36,825 bases of DNA from Actinomycetes bacterium. Its GTDB lineage: Bacteria > Actinomycetota > Acidimicrobiia > Acidimicrobiales > Palsa-688. This document shows, in pieces, positions 7,625 through 15,453 of this stretch (position 1 is the first letter of the stretch; each line of letters begins with the position of its first letter). The position numbers and the translations under genes were made by a program. Where the stretch lies: the NCBI GenBank assembly GCA_021838445.1, contig JAKCDU010000034.1, positions 1-36,825 on the forward strand, in the 5' to 3' direction. The notes beneath the pieces are model-generated. The model was not told the DNA's origin. It did not search any database and saw nothing but the letters and a program-made list of their open reading frames with translations.

Positions 7625-8701
7625 GTGGCCTCGGACAACCTCGGCGAGCTCGAATCCCTGCTCGCCATCACCAACCTCGACGGGGATACGCCCGAACACC
7701 GGGTCGACTCCCGCTACCAGGCGGTGTTCACCTGGAACTACGACAAGGGCGCCCGTTCCCGCCTGGACCGCCTCTACGAGAAGGCCAAGACGGCGCAGTG
7801 GAACGCCCGCACCGACATGGCCTGGGATACCAACGTCGACCCGGAGCGGGTGGTGCGCTCCAACCGGGAACTGATGGGGGCCAACGGATTGGACGTCGAC
7901 GTCACGGGCACCCCCTTCGCGCACTGGACCGACGACCAGTGGGTGCAGCTCGGGATCGAGAGCCAGAACTGGATGCTGTCGCAGTTCCTCCACGGCGAGC
8001 AGGGAGCCCTGATCTGCACCGCCCGAATCGTGGAGACGGTGCCGTGGATCGACGCCAAGTACTACGCCTCCACCCAGGTCATGGACGAGGCCCGCCACGT
8101 CGAGGTCTTCAGCCGCTATCTCGACGACAAGCTGAACGGCCGCTACCCCATCAACGTCCACCTGGGCGCCCTCCTCGACGACATCTTGAGCGAGGACCGC
8201 TTCGACATGACCTACCTCGGCATGCAGATCATGGTCGAGGGACTGGCCCTGGCCGCGTTCGGTTTCATGCACGAGACGACCACCGAGCCGCTGCTGAAGG
8301 ACATCCTGCGTCACGTCATGTCCGACGAGGCCCGTCACGTTGCGTTCGGGGTGCTCTCCCTGCAGGAGTTCTACGCCGGCCTGTCGAGCGCCGAGCTGAT
8401 GGAACGCAAGGAGTTCGCCTACGACGCCGCGGTACGCATGCGCGACCGCTTCATGCAGCAGGAGGTGTGGGAGCGGCTGGGCGTACCGGTCAAGGACGCG
8501 GTCCAGGTGATCACCCGTTCACCGGAGCGGCAGATGTTCCAGCGGATGCTGTTCTCCAAGATCGTGCCCAACTGCAAGAAGCTGGGCCTGCTCGACCAGG
8601 GGGGCACCTGGCTGCGGGACCGCTTCGCCGAGCTCGGCGTGATCGAGTTCGAGCACCTGGCCGACACCGGGGACGAGTACGAGGCCCTGCAGGTCGCCTG
8701 A
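7625..8701 (+). CDS. Ferritin-like (R2-like) diiron protein
   Basis: This 358-residue, mostly helical cytoplasmic protein starts at GTG 7625, behind GGGAGGG. It has a full set of carboxylate and histidine ligands for a diiron site: Glu125 (HGEQGAL), Glu155 and His158 (DEARHVEVF), Glu205 (MVEGLAL), Glu235 and His238 (DEARHVAFGV). The E...ExxH...E...ExxH order is that of ribonucleotide reductase R2-like oxidases, acyl-ACP desaturases and AurF-type N-oxygenases. It therefore probably activates O2 to hydroxylate, desaturate or N-oxygenate a substrate that I cannot name. Length and the Trp-rich region before the first ligand (HWTDDQW, ESQNWML) fit actinobacterial 'ferritin-like domain' proteins. 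Regulation may act through the palindrome at 7575-7589. Confidence 0.85.
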   Translation: MASDNLGELESLLAITNLDGDTPEHRVDSRYQAVFTWNYDKGARSRLDRLYEKAKTAQWNARTDMAWDTNVDPERVVRSNRELMGANGLDVDVTGTPFAHWTDDQWVQLGIESQNWMLSQFLHGEQGALICTARIVETVPWIDAKYYASTQVMDEARHVEVFSRYLDDKLNGRYPINVHLGALLDDILSEDRFDMTYLGMQIMVEGLALAAFGFMHETTTEPLLKDILRHVMSDEARHVAFGVLSLQEFYAGLSSAELMERKEFAYDAAVRMRDRFMQQEVWERLGVPVKDAVQVITRSPERQMFQRMLFSKIVPNCKKLGLLDQGGTWLRDRFAELGVIEFEHLADTGDEYEALQVA

Positions 8702-8787
8702 CCGGAGGGCGGCCGCTCGGTGGAAGAACACGGGATCGGGGTAACACGCCTGCGGGTGGATCAGTTTGGTGGCCCGAGGAGGACCGA

Positions 8788-8819
8788 TGCCGGGACATGT
8801 AGGCGTCCTCGTCCCGGCA
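8788..8819. terminator. Strong hairpin between convergent genes
   Basis: TGCCGGGAC and GTCCCGGCA form a perfect 9-bp stem around a 14-nt loop. It sits midway between the diiron gene (ends 8701) and the beta-propeller gene coming from the other side (ends 8851). A bidirectional terminator is the likely role. Confidence 0.65.
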
Positions 8820-8850
8820 CCGCTGAGCGGCGGGGGCGGCGCCACGGCGC

Positions 8851-11097
8851 TCAGTAGGAGTGCCAGGCGCTGGACCCCAGGTCGGGGAGGCCCGCGGTGA
8901 TCACCCCGGCGGGGGTCAACGCCCAGACCTGGTTGGCGATCACGATGGAGCGGCTGGCGGGAAGCTGGTCGTGGGCCAGGGTGGCGACCCGCCCCAGGGT
9001 GCCGTCACCGGCGATGCGGTAGGCGGCCAGTCCCGAGCCACCGGTCTGAATCGGGTAGAGCATCGGGCCGCCGGGGTAGACCGGCGGGGTGCTGTCCACG
9101 GCCAGGAGGGCCAGCCCCGCCGGCGCCCAGTACAAGAAGGCGTGCGGGTCGTAGCCGCCGGCCACGTACTGGTAGCCGGTGGCCAGGGTCGACTCGCTGA
9201 TGCGGCTGGGGTGGGCGGGGTCGGAGACGTCGTAGGTCGCCACGACCAGACCCGACGGTTCGCCGTCGGTGATCTGCACGCCCACGCCGAGCAACCGCCC
9301 GGCGGGCAGCGGGTAGAGGAACTCCGAGAAGCCGGGCTGGTCGAGCTCGCCGGCGAGCACCGGGTGGTTGGGGTCGGTCAGGTTGACGACGTACAGGGGG
9401 TCGAAGGTCCGGTAGGTCACGACGTAGGCCTGGTCGCCGATGAAGCGCACGGCTCTGATGAACTCCCCCGACCCGAGGTTGCCCACCGCGCCGAGCGTGA
9501 CCAGCTGGTTGCCCGTCGGTTGGAGCACGGTGATCTGCGACTGGGTCGACCCGTCCGGCGTCTGCGAGGTGGACGCCACCCGGAGCAGACCGGCCGCCGT
9601 CTCGTCCATGGCGTAGGAGTTGATGAGCCAGCCGGGCACGGTCCCCTCCCCCTCGTAGGACGGCGGGCCGGTGGGCGGGGTGGCGATGGTGTAGATGTCG
9701 GTGGAGGCCTGCCGGGGCGGGATGACACTGCAGCAGCCTGACGGCTGGGCTCCGGCGTAGGGGTTGGTGCCGGTGGGGCCGGCCACGTAGACGTGGGCGG
9801 CGGTGGCGTAAACGGTGTCACCGGCGGCGACCACCGAAACCCCCGGTTCGGGGGTGGTGGCGGCCGGGTCGAGGGACACGATGCTCACGGTGGAGATCCC
9901 CGCCGCCGTGGCCGGGCGGGCCACCGACGTGCAGCTGGATATGGGTTGGCGGGCGGTGGTGGCCCCGTTGGGGTCTTCCACCTGGTACGACGGGAGCCAG
10001 TCGTCGAGGTTGCTCGAGGCGATCAGCTGCCGGTTGGCCGCGGTCGCCTGGTCGGCGTTGGTGGAGGGGTCCGAGAAGTTGAGGCGGGGGCCGTCGCTGC
10101 GCAGGACCAGGCGGACCCGTCCCCCGGCGCCCCGGGCGGCGACGAGGGTCCCGTCGAAGTGGAAGGTCCGCACCAGCCGAGGCGCCGAGGGCACCGACAG
10201 GTCCACGACCGAGACCTGGGCGCCGGGCGCCGTCGCCGGGGCGACGGTGGGGTAGGACACGGCCGGCATCTCCACGCCGACCGGCCCGCGGGAGGTTCCG
10301 CCCGACGAGAGCACCACGGCCAGGGTGCCGTCGACCAGCAGGCCGCCGCCGGTGTCTCCCGACAGCTGGATGGAGCCGAGTACCCGGGCCGAGGGGTCGA
10401 GCACCCGCAGCGTCGAGCCGACCAGGGTCACGACCGTCTGGCCGTCGGTCTTGACCGTGTCGGGTTCGTCCACGCCCGCGACCTGATCGTTGGTCTGGGA
10501 GAAGGTCGGCTCGCCCCCCGACGCCGGCGCCGCGGTGGCCCCGCCGGCCGGCATGGCGGTGGCGCTGCTGGCCGCCGCCGAGGACTTCTCGCCGGCCGGG
10601 GCGACCGCTCCGCCGGCCGTCGCAGAAGCCACGCCCGAACTGCCCGTCGGAAGCCCGACGGCCGGGCCGAGCGAAGTCCGGGGGTAGGGCAAGCCGAGAC
10701 CGTAGCCGGGGTAGGGCTGCAGACCGTAGGGGCCGACCAGGGATTCGGCGGTGGTACGCATGTAGTCGAGGTAGGCGTTGCAGGCGTCGAAGCTGACCAG
10801 CGAACCGGTCAAGGCCACGCCCGGCGCCCAGGGCGACGACGTGGGCGACGGCCCCCCTCCGACCCCGGTCAGGGAGGGGTGGCGATGGCCCCCGGCGCTG
10901 CTCACGACGACCAGCCCGGCTACGAGACCGAGCGCGGCGGCTGTGGTCGCGGCTGCGGCGGCCGCCGTGACCGCCGAGCGGCGCGCCACCCGGTGACGCG
11001 GCCCCGGGGGGGCTTTCGGCGACCAGGGATGGCTGGTGCGGCCGGGGGGATGGCCGGGGTCGCGGGGGTCAGGCTCGGGGAGTCGATCTTCGGTCAT
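8851..11097 (-). CDS. Membrane-anchored beta-propeller protein (Beta_propel family)
   Basis: This is a 748-residue exported protein. The ATG at 11097 is preceded by AGGAAGGA. The N-terminus is proline-rich and polar, then RHRVARR introduces one membrane span at about residues 42-66 (Ala/Val-rich). The following 200 residues include a low-complexity Ala/Ser/Pro linker. The remainder matches secreted proteins with a C-terminal beta-propeller distantly related to WD40: NDQVAGVDEPDTVKTDGQTV is the signature 'Q..GVDEPDivKtDG', then repeated blades with VVDLSVPSAPRLV, FIGDQAYVVTY and YVVNLTDPNHPVLAGELD. The cell location is the outside face of the membrane. Function is unknown in the family; protein binding is likely. 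Its start is divergent from the LLM oxidoreductase gene over 199 nt. Confidence 0.85.
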   Translation of the reverse strand: MTEDRLPEPDPRDPGHPPGRTSHPWSPKAPPGPRHRVARRSAVTAAAAAATTAAALGLVAGLVVVSSAGGHRHPSLTGVGGGPSPTSSPWAPGVALTGSLVSFDACNAYLDYMRTTAESLVGPYGLQPYPGYGLGLPYPRTSLGPAVGLPTGSSGVASATAGGAVAPAGEKSSAAASSATAMPAGGATAAPASGGEPTFSQTNDQVAGVDEPDTVKTDGQTVVTLVGSTLRVLDPSARVLGSIQLSGDTGGGLLVDGTLAVVLSSGGTSRGPVGVEMPAVSYPTVAPATAPGAQVSVVDLSVPSAPRLVRTFHFDGTLVAARGAGGRVRLVLRSDGPRLNFSDPSTNADQATAANRQLIASSNLDDWLPSYQVEDPNGATTARQPISSCTSVARPATAAGISTVSIVSLDPAATTPEPGVSVVAAGDTVYATAAHVYVAGPTGTNPYAGAQPSGCCSVIPPRQASTDIYTIATPPTGPPSYEGEGTVPGWLINSYAMDETAAGLLRVASTSQTPDGSTQSQITVLQPTGNQLVTLGAVGNLGSGEFIRAVRFIGDQAYVVTYRTFDPLYVVNLTDPNHPVLAGELDQPGFSEFLYPLPAGRLLGVGVQITDGEPSGLVVATYDVSDPAHPSRISESTLATGYQYVAGGYDPHAFLYWAPAGLALLAVDSTPPVYPGGPMLYPIQTGGSGLAAYRIAGDGTLGRVATLAHDQLPASRSIVIANQVWALTPAGVITAGLPDLGSSAWHSY

Positions 11098-11296
11098 CTG
11101 GTCCGTCCTTCCTCGTCGAGAGCGACACCCGGCGGGCTCGGGCCGCCCGCTTCGAGCTTCCGCCCCTACAGACGAGCCGAGCCGGCCGTCTGGTTCCGGC
11201 CGACGCAGATTTCGTGTGTTCGGGGGTCTGGCGGTCGGGTCGGGGGTCTTCGGGGAAGGGCGCGATAGGGGCGTTCCCCGGATGTAGACCTGTGGG

Positions 11297-12223
11297 ATGA
11301 CCCGCGTCGGGATATCCATCGGCACCAGCTACGACATCGGCGGCCCGGGGGGTCTTAGGGAGGGACCCCGGCGGGCCGTCTCCCAGGCCGCGGCGGCGGC
11401 CCGGGCCGGGCTCGCCAGCCTGACCGTCGGGGATCATCACGCCACCCCCCACGGGTACGTGCAGAACGTCCCCATCATGGGGCGCCTCCTCGCCGACTGG
11501 CCGGGACCGGCCGGCTGCCTGTTCCTGGTGCCGCTGTGGCATCCGGTGCTCATGGCCGAGCAGATCGGTACCCTGGCGGCCATGGCCACCGGGCCGTTCA
11601 TCGTCCAGGCCGGTGTCGGCGGGGGAGCCGGCCAGTTCAGGGCCATGGGGGTCGACCTCACCCGGCGGGCGGCGCTCTTCGAAGAGAACGTCAGGATGGT
11701 CAAGGCGCTGTTCGCTGGGGAGACCGTTGACAGCGCCGTGCTCGGCATCCACCGGGCCCGTATGGCCACGGTGCCCCCCGAGGGCGTCGAGTGGTGGATC
11801 GGAGGGGGCGTTCCCCGTGCCATCGAGCGGGCGGCCCGGATCGGTGACTGCTGGTACGCCAACGCCGACCTCACCCCGGAGACGGCGGCCGAGGCCCTCG
11901 CCGTCTATCGCGACGCCTGCGCCCGATTCGAGCGGGAGCCGTCGCGCCTGCCCATCCGCAAGGATGTGCTCATCTGCGAGCGGGCCTCCGAGGCCGAGAA
12001 GGCGGGCGACGCCTTGATGGCCGCCGGCTACCGGGGCTTCGAGCGGGCCGCGGTGGCCTACGGAGATCCGGCCGGGGTGGCCGAGCAGCTGTCGGTACTC
12101 GCCGACCTGGGCTTCACCGACATCATTATCCGAACCATGGCTTCGGCGCCCGGTCTCGGTCCCGAGGCGGAGGACCGCTCGGTGGAGTTGGCCGGCGAGG
12201 TGCAGTCACTCCTTTCCCACTGA
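11297..12223 (+). CDS. LLM-class (luciferase-like) flavin/F420-dependent oxidoreductase
   Basis: This 308-residue TIM-barrel oxidoreductase of the bacterial luciferase-like superfamily is usually F420- or FMN-dependent in Actinobacteria. Typical elements are the N-terminal strand TRVGISIGTSYD, 'ASLTVGDHHATP' (strand 2 with His residues near the flavin), 'FLVPLWHPVLMAEQIGTLAAM' (the 'hP..lA.q..tl' signature), 'FIVQAGVGGG', 'FEENVRMVKALFAGE' and the C-terminal 'YGDPAGVAEQLSVLADLGFTDII'. The substrate is not recognisable. The start ATG 11297 lacks a strong ribosome site but fits the first strand exactly. It is a single gene; a second member of the same superfamily is at 34290-35174. Confidence 0.88.
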   Translation: MTRVGISIGTSYDIGGPGGLREGPRRAVSQAAAAARAGLASLTVGDHHATPHGYVQNVPIMGRLLADWPGPAGCLFLVPLWHPVLMAEQIGTLAAMATGPFIVQAGVGGGAGQFRAMGVDLTRRAALFEENVRMVKALFAGETVDSAVLGIHRARMATVPPEGVEWWIGGGVPRAIERAARIGDCWYANADLTPETAAEALAVYRDACARFEREPSRLPIRKDVLICERASEAEKAGDALMAAGYRGFERAAVAYGDPAGVAEQLSVLADLGFTDIIIRTMASAPGLGPEAEDRSVELAGEVQSLLSH

Positions 12224-12277
12224 GGGCAGCGGGGCGCCGGAGCTGTTCCAGGCGCCGACCAGGCCCTGGCGCTGCCG

Positions 12278-12317
12278 GCGGACCCGGTCCTGGCACCGGC
12301 CGCGGACCCGATCCTGG
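12278..12317. repeat. Two direct copies of a 16-nt sequence
   Basis: GCGGACCCGGTCCTGG at 12278 and GCGGACCCGATCCTGG at 12302 are identical at 15 of 16 positions with a 24-nt period. They lie in the 181-nt space between two convergent genes. They may be a short tandem duplication without function. Confidence 0.5.
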
Positions 12318-12404
12318 TGTGCTGGGGTCCGCTCGACCGGTGAGCACCCCCACCTGCCCGGTGGAGAGTGGGTCTGATATCGGGGTGCGGGTTCCGGGCG
12401 GCTC

Positions 12405-12770
12405 TCAGCGGGATTCGAAATCGAGGGCGTTGGAGATGTCGGTCAGCGCCGAGTTGAGCCTGAGCCTTCCCCGGTCGATCAGTTCGATGACCTGCAGGTC
12501 GGCTGGATCATCGATGTTCAGGGTGGAGCGAAGGCCTTCGAGCCTGCGCTTGACCGACACGATGGATGATTCGAGCTGTCTGCGGCGGCCCCGAAGGAGG
12601 CCGGTTTCCCCCGCCGCATTCATCCGGTCGAGATCGGCGAGCAGCGTCGCCAGTGGCGGGGTGGTGTCTATCTGCCAGAGGTCGGGAGTCCGGGCCGAAC
12701 GAGCTGCGGTGACGGACTTCCAATCCTCGGCCCAGCTGGTCCAGTCCGTAGCGGCGTGGGTGAATGCCAT
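12405..12770 (-). CDS. Hypothetical protein, helical, 121 aa
   Basis: The ATG at 12770 is preceded by GGAGGGGAGGG, an unusually strong ribosome site, which makes this a credible gene. The sequence starts MAFTHAATDWTSWAEDWKSV and contains no membrane segment. The middle and C-terminal parts (residues about 45-121) are rich in Leu, Arg, Asp and Glu, with heptad-like spacing (LLADLDRMN, LESSIVSVKRRLEGL, VIELIDRGRLRLNSALTDI), so a helical bundle or short coiled coil is likely. I do not recognise the family and assign no function. It stands alone, upstream of no obvious partner. Confidence 0.6.
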   Translation of the reverse strand: MAFTHAATDWTSWAEDWKSVTAARSARTPDLWQIDTTPPLATLLADLDRMNAAGETGLLRGRRRQLESSIVSVKRRLEGLRSTLNIDDPADLQVIELIDRGRLRLNSALTDISNALDFESR

Positions 12771-12929
12771 GCAACTGCCCTCCCCTCCCCCCGCCTGCGG
12801 GTGACTCGTCCGTGGATTCCCTTCCCGGGGTGACTTTACTGCGAAAAGGTCAGGCATGATGCCAACGGTCGGGTCGCGTCGGAGCATGGGCGACCGGAGC
12901 CCCCCGGGCGGCGTGGTGCCCGACCTGGT

Positions 12930-13223
12930 TCAGGAATCGACGTGCAGAAGCTCCTGCAGGCGGATTCGGAGGCGCTCCTCGTCGGCGGCGGGGCCGGTAG
13001 CCGTCAGGTCCACCACCTTCTTCCGGCTGGTGGGCCCCTGGACGAGAGTGACGTGGCTCGGGGGCAGCCCGAATGATTCGGCTATCGACCGGAGAGCCGA
13101 TATGGTCGCCCGGCCCCGATCGGCGGGCTCGGCCACCCGGACGATCAGGGCTCCGTCCCGGGACCCGCCGACTCCCGGTCGACGGGAGCCCGGCTTTACG
13201 AGGATCTCCACGCGCACACCCAT
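12930..13223 (-). CDS. DUF167 / YggU family protein
   Basis: This is a 97-residue cytoplasmic protein with start ATG 13223 (MGVRVEILVKPGSRRPGV) and AAGGAAG upstream. The pattern V-x-V-x-x-K-P-G-S-R near the N-terminus, then DGALIVRVAEPADRGRA (the family's 'l.v.v.apP..GkAN.al' block) and the C-terminal 'HVTLVQGPTSRKKVVDL' ('v.iv.G..sR.K.v.i') define DUF167. The structure is a small alpha/beta fold; function is not established. Family members often sit near yggT or division genes, which is not the case here. Confidence 0.88.
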   Translation of the reverse strand: MGVRVEILVKPGSRRPGVGGSRDGALIVRVAEPADRGRATISALRSIAESFGLPPSHVTLVQGPTSRKKVVDLTATGPAADEERLRIRLQELLHVDS

Positions 13224-13337
13224 CAGTCTTCCTTCGGGCCGCACCGTCGACCAGTTGCCGTGCGCTTGCGGCGATTGGGTCGTGGGTGCGTCGCCGGGCA
13301 CCGGGCCTGGTCCCGATCCTGTGCTGTGGTTGCTCTA

Positions 13338-13718
13338 TCAAATGAGCGGCAAGAGTTCGACGTCGTACTGATGGAAGCGCTCGTCGACGCTGATTAGCGA
13401 CAGGTGCTCGGCACGGGCCTGCGCAATCATCATCCGGTCGAAGGGATCGGAATGATGAGGTGGCAAATTGCTTGCCAGAAGCGCATGTGTAGCTGTGATA
13501 TCCAGAGTTTGGAAATCGTTGACAGCGAGCACGTCCAGCAGGTCGTCGGGCGCCTCCAGCCTTCCGACGGCCTTCTTGATGGCGATCTCCCAGACCGCCG
13601 CCGCTGAGACCATGACTTCGTTGTCACCTGATGAGATCGCTCCCCGGGCCGCAGGCGGAAGCCGCGGGTCATCCGAGAGCCACCACAAGAGGATGGGCGT
13701 ATCCAGCAGCAGGCTCAC
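13338..13718 (-). CDS. vapC: VapC-type PIN-domain toxin
   Basis: This is a 126-residue ribonuclease toxin of a type II toxin-antitoxin system. Acidic active-site residues are all present: Asp6 (LLLDTPILLWW), Glu44 (AVWEIAIKKAVGRL), Asp91/Asp94 (HHSDPFDRMMIAQA) and Asp112 (SVDERFHQYDV). The 'LDTxILLWW', 'WEIAIK' and 'HxDPFDRMLIAQA' blocks are those of the VapC/PIN subgroup that cleaves tRNA or rRNA when freed from its antitoxin. Its start overlaps the antitoxin stop by 4 nt. Base composition is visibly less GC-rich than that of neighbours, especially between 13440 and 13540, which points to recent transfer. Confidence 0.93.
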   Translation of the reverse strand: MSLLLDTPILLWWLSDDPRLPPAARGAISSGDNEVMVSAAAVWEIAIKKAVGRLEAPDDLLDVLAVNDFQTLDITATHALLASNLPPHHSDPFDRMMIAQARAEHLSLISVDERFHQYDVELLPLI

Positions 13719-13954
13719 GGACGCTCACCGCGAAACGCGGCAGCCAGGTCCTCAGGTAGTTGATCGAAGTCTTCGTGAAAATGGACCCGTCCGGCCCACT
13801 GGCCCGGATGGCGGGGGGATCGGGCGCGAGGTGGGACTAGGCGGGCGACCACGTGGCCAGCCCGGGCGATCTCCACTTCGTCGGCCTCACCGGACTCGAC
13901 GGCAGCCACGAGCCGAGAGAGATTGCTCTTGGCTTCATGCATGTTGACCCGCAT
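13715..13954 (-). CDS. Phd/YefM-type antitoxin
   Basis: This is a 79-residue antitoxin partner of the downstream PIN toxin. The N-terminal MRVNMHEAKSNLSRLVAAVE is the DNA-binding Phd/YefM fold start ('vnvheAKt.LS.Ll..v..Ge'), followed by VEIARAGHVVARLVPP. The C-terminal part (FHEDFDQLPEDLAAAF) is the acidic segment that wraps the toxin; 'd.lp.dl..aF.g' is common in PIN-linked antitoxins. The ATG at 13954 lies only 9 nt after two tandem TTAGCTAG copies, so the message is leaderless or nearly so and probably autorepressed. Confidence 0.9.
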   Translation of the reverse strand: MRVNMHEAKSNLSRLVAAVESGEADEVEIARAGHVVARLVPPRARSPRHPGQWAGRVHFHEDFDQLPEDLAAAFRGERP

Positions 13955-13963
13955 ACCCAGAGC

Positions 13964-13980
13964 TTAGCTAGGTTAGCTAG
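13964..13980 (-). promoter_or_regulatory. Tandem TTAGCTAG sites before the toxin-antitoxin operon
   Basis: Two 8-nt copies of TTAGCTAG start 9 nt apart (13964-13971 and 13973-13980). Each contains the palindrome TAGCTA. Their position just before the antitoxin start is where the antitoxin is expected to bind its own promoter, and a TANNNT -10 hexamer could be read inside the same sequence. Confidence 0.6.
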
Positions 13981-14152
13981 ACGGCGTGGCGGCAGTGGAC
14001 TGTCAACGCCTGCTGCACGCCCGCCCCGGGAGTCATGGCCGTCGCCCCCCGGGCGCGGTGATGCTTCTCGGACGGACCCTGGCCCGGTGGGCCCTCCGCC
14101 TCGCCGACAGGGAAGCATCCCCCGCCCCTGTCGCTCCGGACCGCTAGCGCCC

Positions 14153-14226
14153 GGTGGCCCGGTGGCCCGGTGGCCCGGTGGCCCGAGCAATAGGGCCGCT
14201 CGGTGGCCCGAGGAATAGGGCCGCTC
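14153..14226. repeat. Compound tandem repeat: 8-nt and 25-nt units
   Basis: GGTGGCCC occurs four times head to tail (14153-14184) and once more at 14202. The last tandem copy begins a 25-nt unit (14177-14201) that is repeated at 14202-14226 with a single C/G change (gagcaatag versus gaggaatag). A third, partial copy (GGTGGGG) begins at 14227. The tract ends 21 nt before the DUF427 start codon. Confidence 0.85.
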
Positions 14227-14247
14227 GGTGGGGTAGTTGAACCGGGT

Positions 14248-14613
14248 ATGAGCGCAGGCCACACCATCCATGTCGTTCCCAGCGACACCCACGTCGAGGT
14301 CCGTCTGGGGGGCAGCCTGCTCGCGTCCAGCGACCGCGCCCTGCGCCTGGAGGAGACCGGTCTCCCACCCCGGTATTACCTCCCGCGCGCCGACGTGCGG
14401 ATGGAACTACTCCGCGCGACGTCGTTCCACACCACCTGCCCGTTCAAGGGGGAGGCCTCCTATCTGTCCGCGGAGGTCGACGGACGGACCCACGACGGCA
14501 TCGTATGGAGCTACGAGGAGCCGAAGGCCGAGGTCTCTGATATCGCCGGGATGCTGTCCTTCTATCCCGACCGGACCGAGATCCTGGTCAACGGGGAAGT
14601 ACTCGACACCTGA
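14248..14613 (+). CDS. DUF427 family protein
   Basis: This is a 121-residue cytoplasmic protein. The pattern is that of DUF427: HIHVVPS-type strand, 'VEVRLGGSLLASSDRALRL', 'YYLPRADVRMELLRATSFHT', 'CPFKGEASYLSAEVDGR' and 'VWSYEEPKAEVSDIAGMLSF', ending 'DRTEILVNGE'. The CPFKG-x-A-x-Y and YPxP/YLPRxDV blocks are highly conserved in the family, whose function is unknown. The ATG at 14248 is preceded by a weak AGTTGAACCGGGT region. The gene follows the tandem repeat directly, so its promoter must lie within or upstream of that tract. Confidence 0.9.
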   Translation: MSAGHTIHVVPSDTHVEVRLGGSLLASSDRALRLEETGLPPRYYLPRADVRMELLRATSFHTTCPFKGEASYLSAEVDGRTHDGIVWSYEEPKAEVSDIAGMLSFYPDRTEILVNGEVLDT

Positions 14614-14790
14614 GCTGGGCGACGCCCGACCTTCCGGCGCCCGGGCGGGTCAGGAGCTTCTGCGGTCGTCTCGCAGCCGGCGTATCCCCGGTCCGGCCGC
14701 CAGCGCCGTGCCGGTGCCCGCCGAGAGGGTGATGGGGGAAGGGCCAGGGTCCGACTGTTCCAGCCGGCCCGGGCGCGGTACCGAGCCGGT

Positions 14791-15453
14791 TCAGGACGCC
14801 TCGGGAGGGCGCAGGCCGTGTTCGTAGACGAATATGACCGCCTGCACCCGGTCCCGTAAGTGGAGCTTGGCCAGGATGCGGGTGACGTGGGTCTTGACCG
14901 TGGCCTCCGACAGGTAAAGCTTCTCGGCGATCTCGCCGTTGGACAGACCCGAGGCCATCTCCATCAGGACCTCGCGCTCGCGGGCGGTGAGCTCGCCCAT
15001 CGGGTCGGGTCCGGTGACCGGAGACGTCGGCAGCTGGCCGGCGTAGCGGTTGAGCAGCTCGCGGGTGATGCGCGGCGAGACCACGGCGTCGCCGGCGGCG
15101 ACCGAGCGGATAGCCGCCACCAGCTCGTCGGGGGGCACGTCCTTCAAGAGGAAGCCGCTGGCTCCGGCGTGGAGGGCGGCGAAGGCGTAGTCGTCGAGGT
15201 CGAAGGTGGTGAGGATCAGGACCCGGGTGGGGATCCTCTGCGCGATGATCCGCCGGGTGGCTTCCACGCCGTCCATGACCGGCATGCGGACGTCCATGAG
15301 GACCACGTCGGGCCGGTGGCGGCGAGCCTCCTCCACGGCCCGGGCCCCATTGTCGGCTTCACCGACGACCTGCACGTCGTCGACGGCGTTGAGGACCAGG
15401 CGGAAGCCGGTGCGGATGAGGGGCTGGTCATCGACCACCAAGACGGTGCTCAT
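14791..15453 (-). CDS. NarL/FixJ-type response regulator
   Basis: This 220-residue two-component regulator is the partner of the overlapping histidine kinase gene (kinase stop 15450, ATG 15453). The receiver domain (about 1-120) has the acidic pair Asp8/Asp9, phospho-acceptor Asp54 (VVLMDVRMPVMDG), the Thr of LILTTFD and the Lys of FLLKDVP. The C-terminal LuxR-type helix-turn-helix is at about 150-215 (ELTAREREVLMEMASGLSNG, IAEKLYLSEATVKTHVTRIL). It most likely controls its own operon, which encodes an ABC permease, in response to a signal seen by the kinase. Confidence 0.96.
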   Translation of the reverse strand: MSTVLVVDDQPLIRTGFRLVLNAVDDVQVVGEADNGARAVEEARRHRPDVVLMDVRMPVMDGVEATRRIIAQRIPTRVLILTTFDLDDYAFAALHAGASGFLLKDVPPDELVAAIRSVAAGDAVVSPRITRELLNRYAGQLPTSPVTGPDPMGELTAREREVLMEMASGLSNGEIAEKLYLSEATVKTHVTRILAKLHLRDRVQAVIFVYEHGLRPPEAS

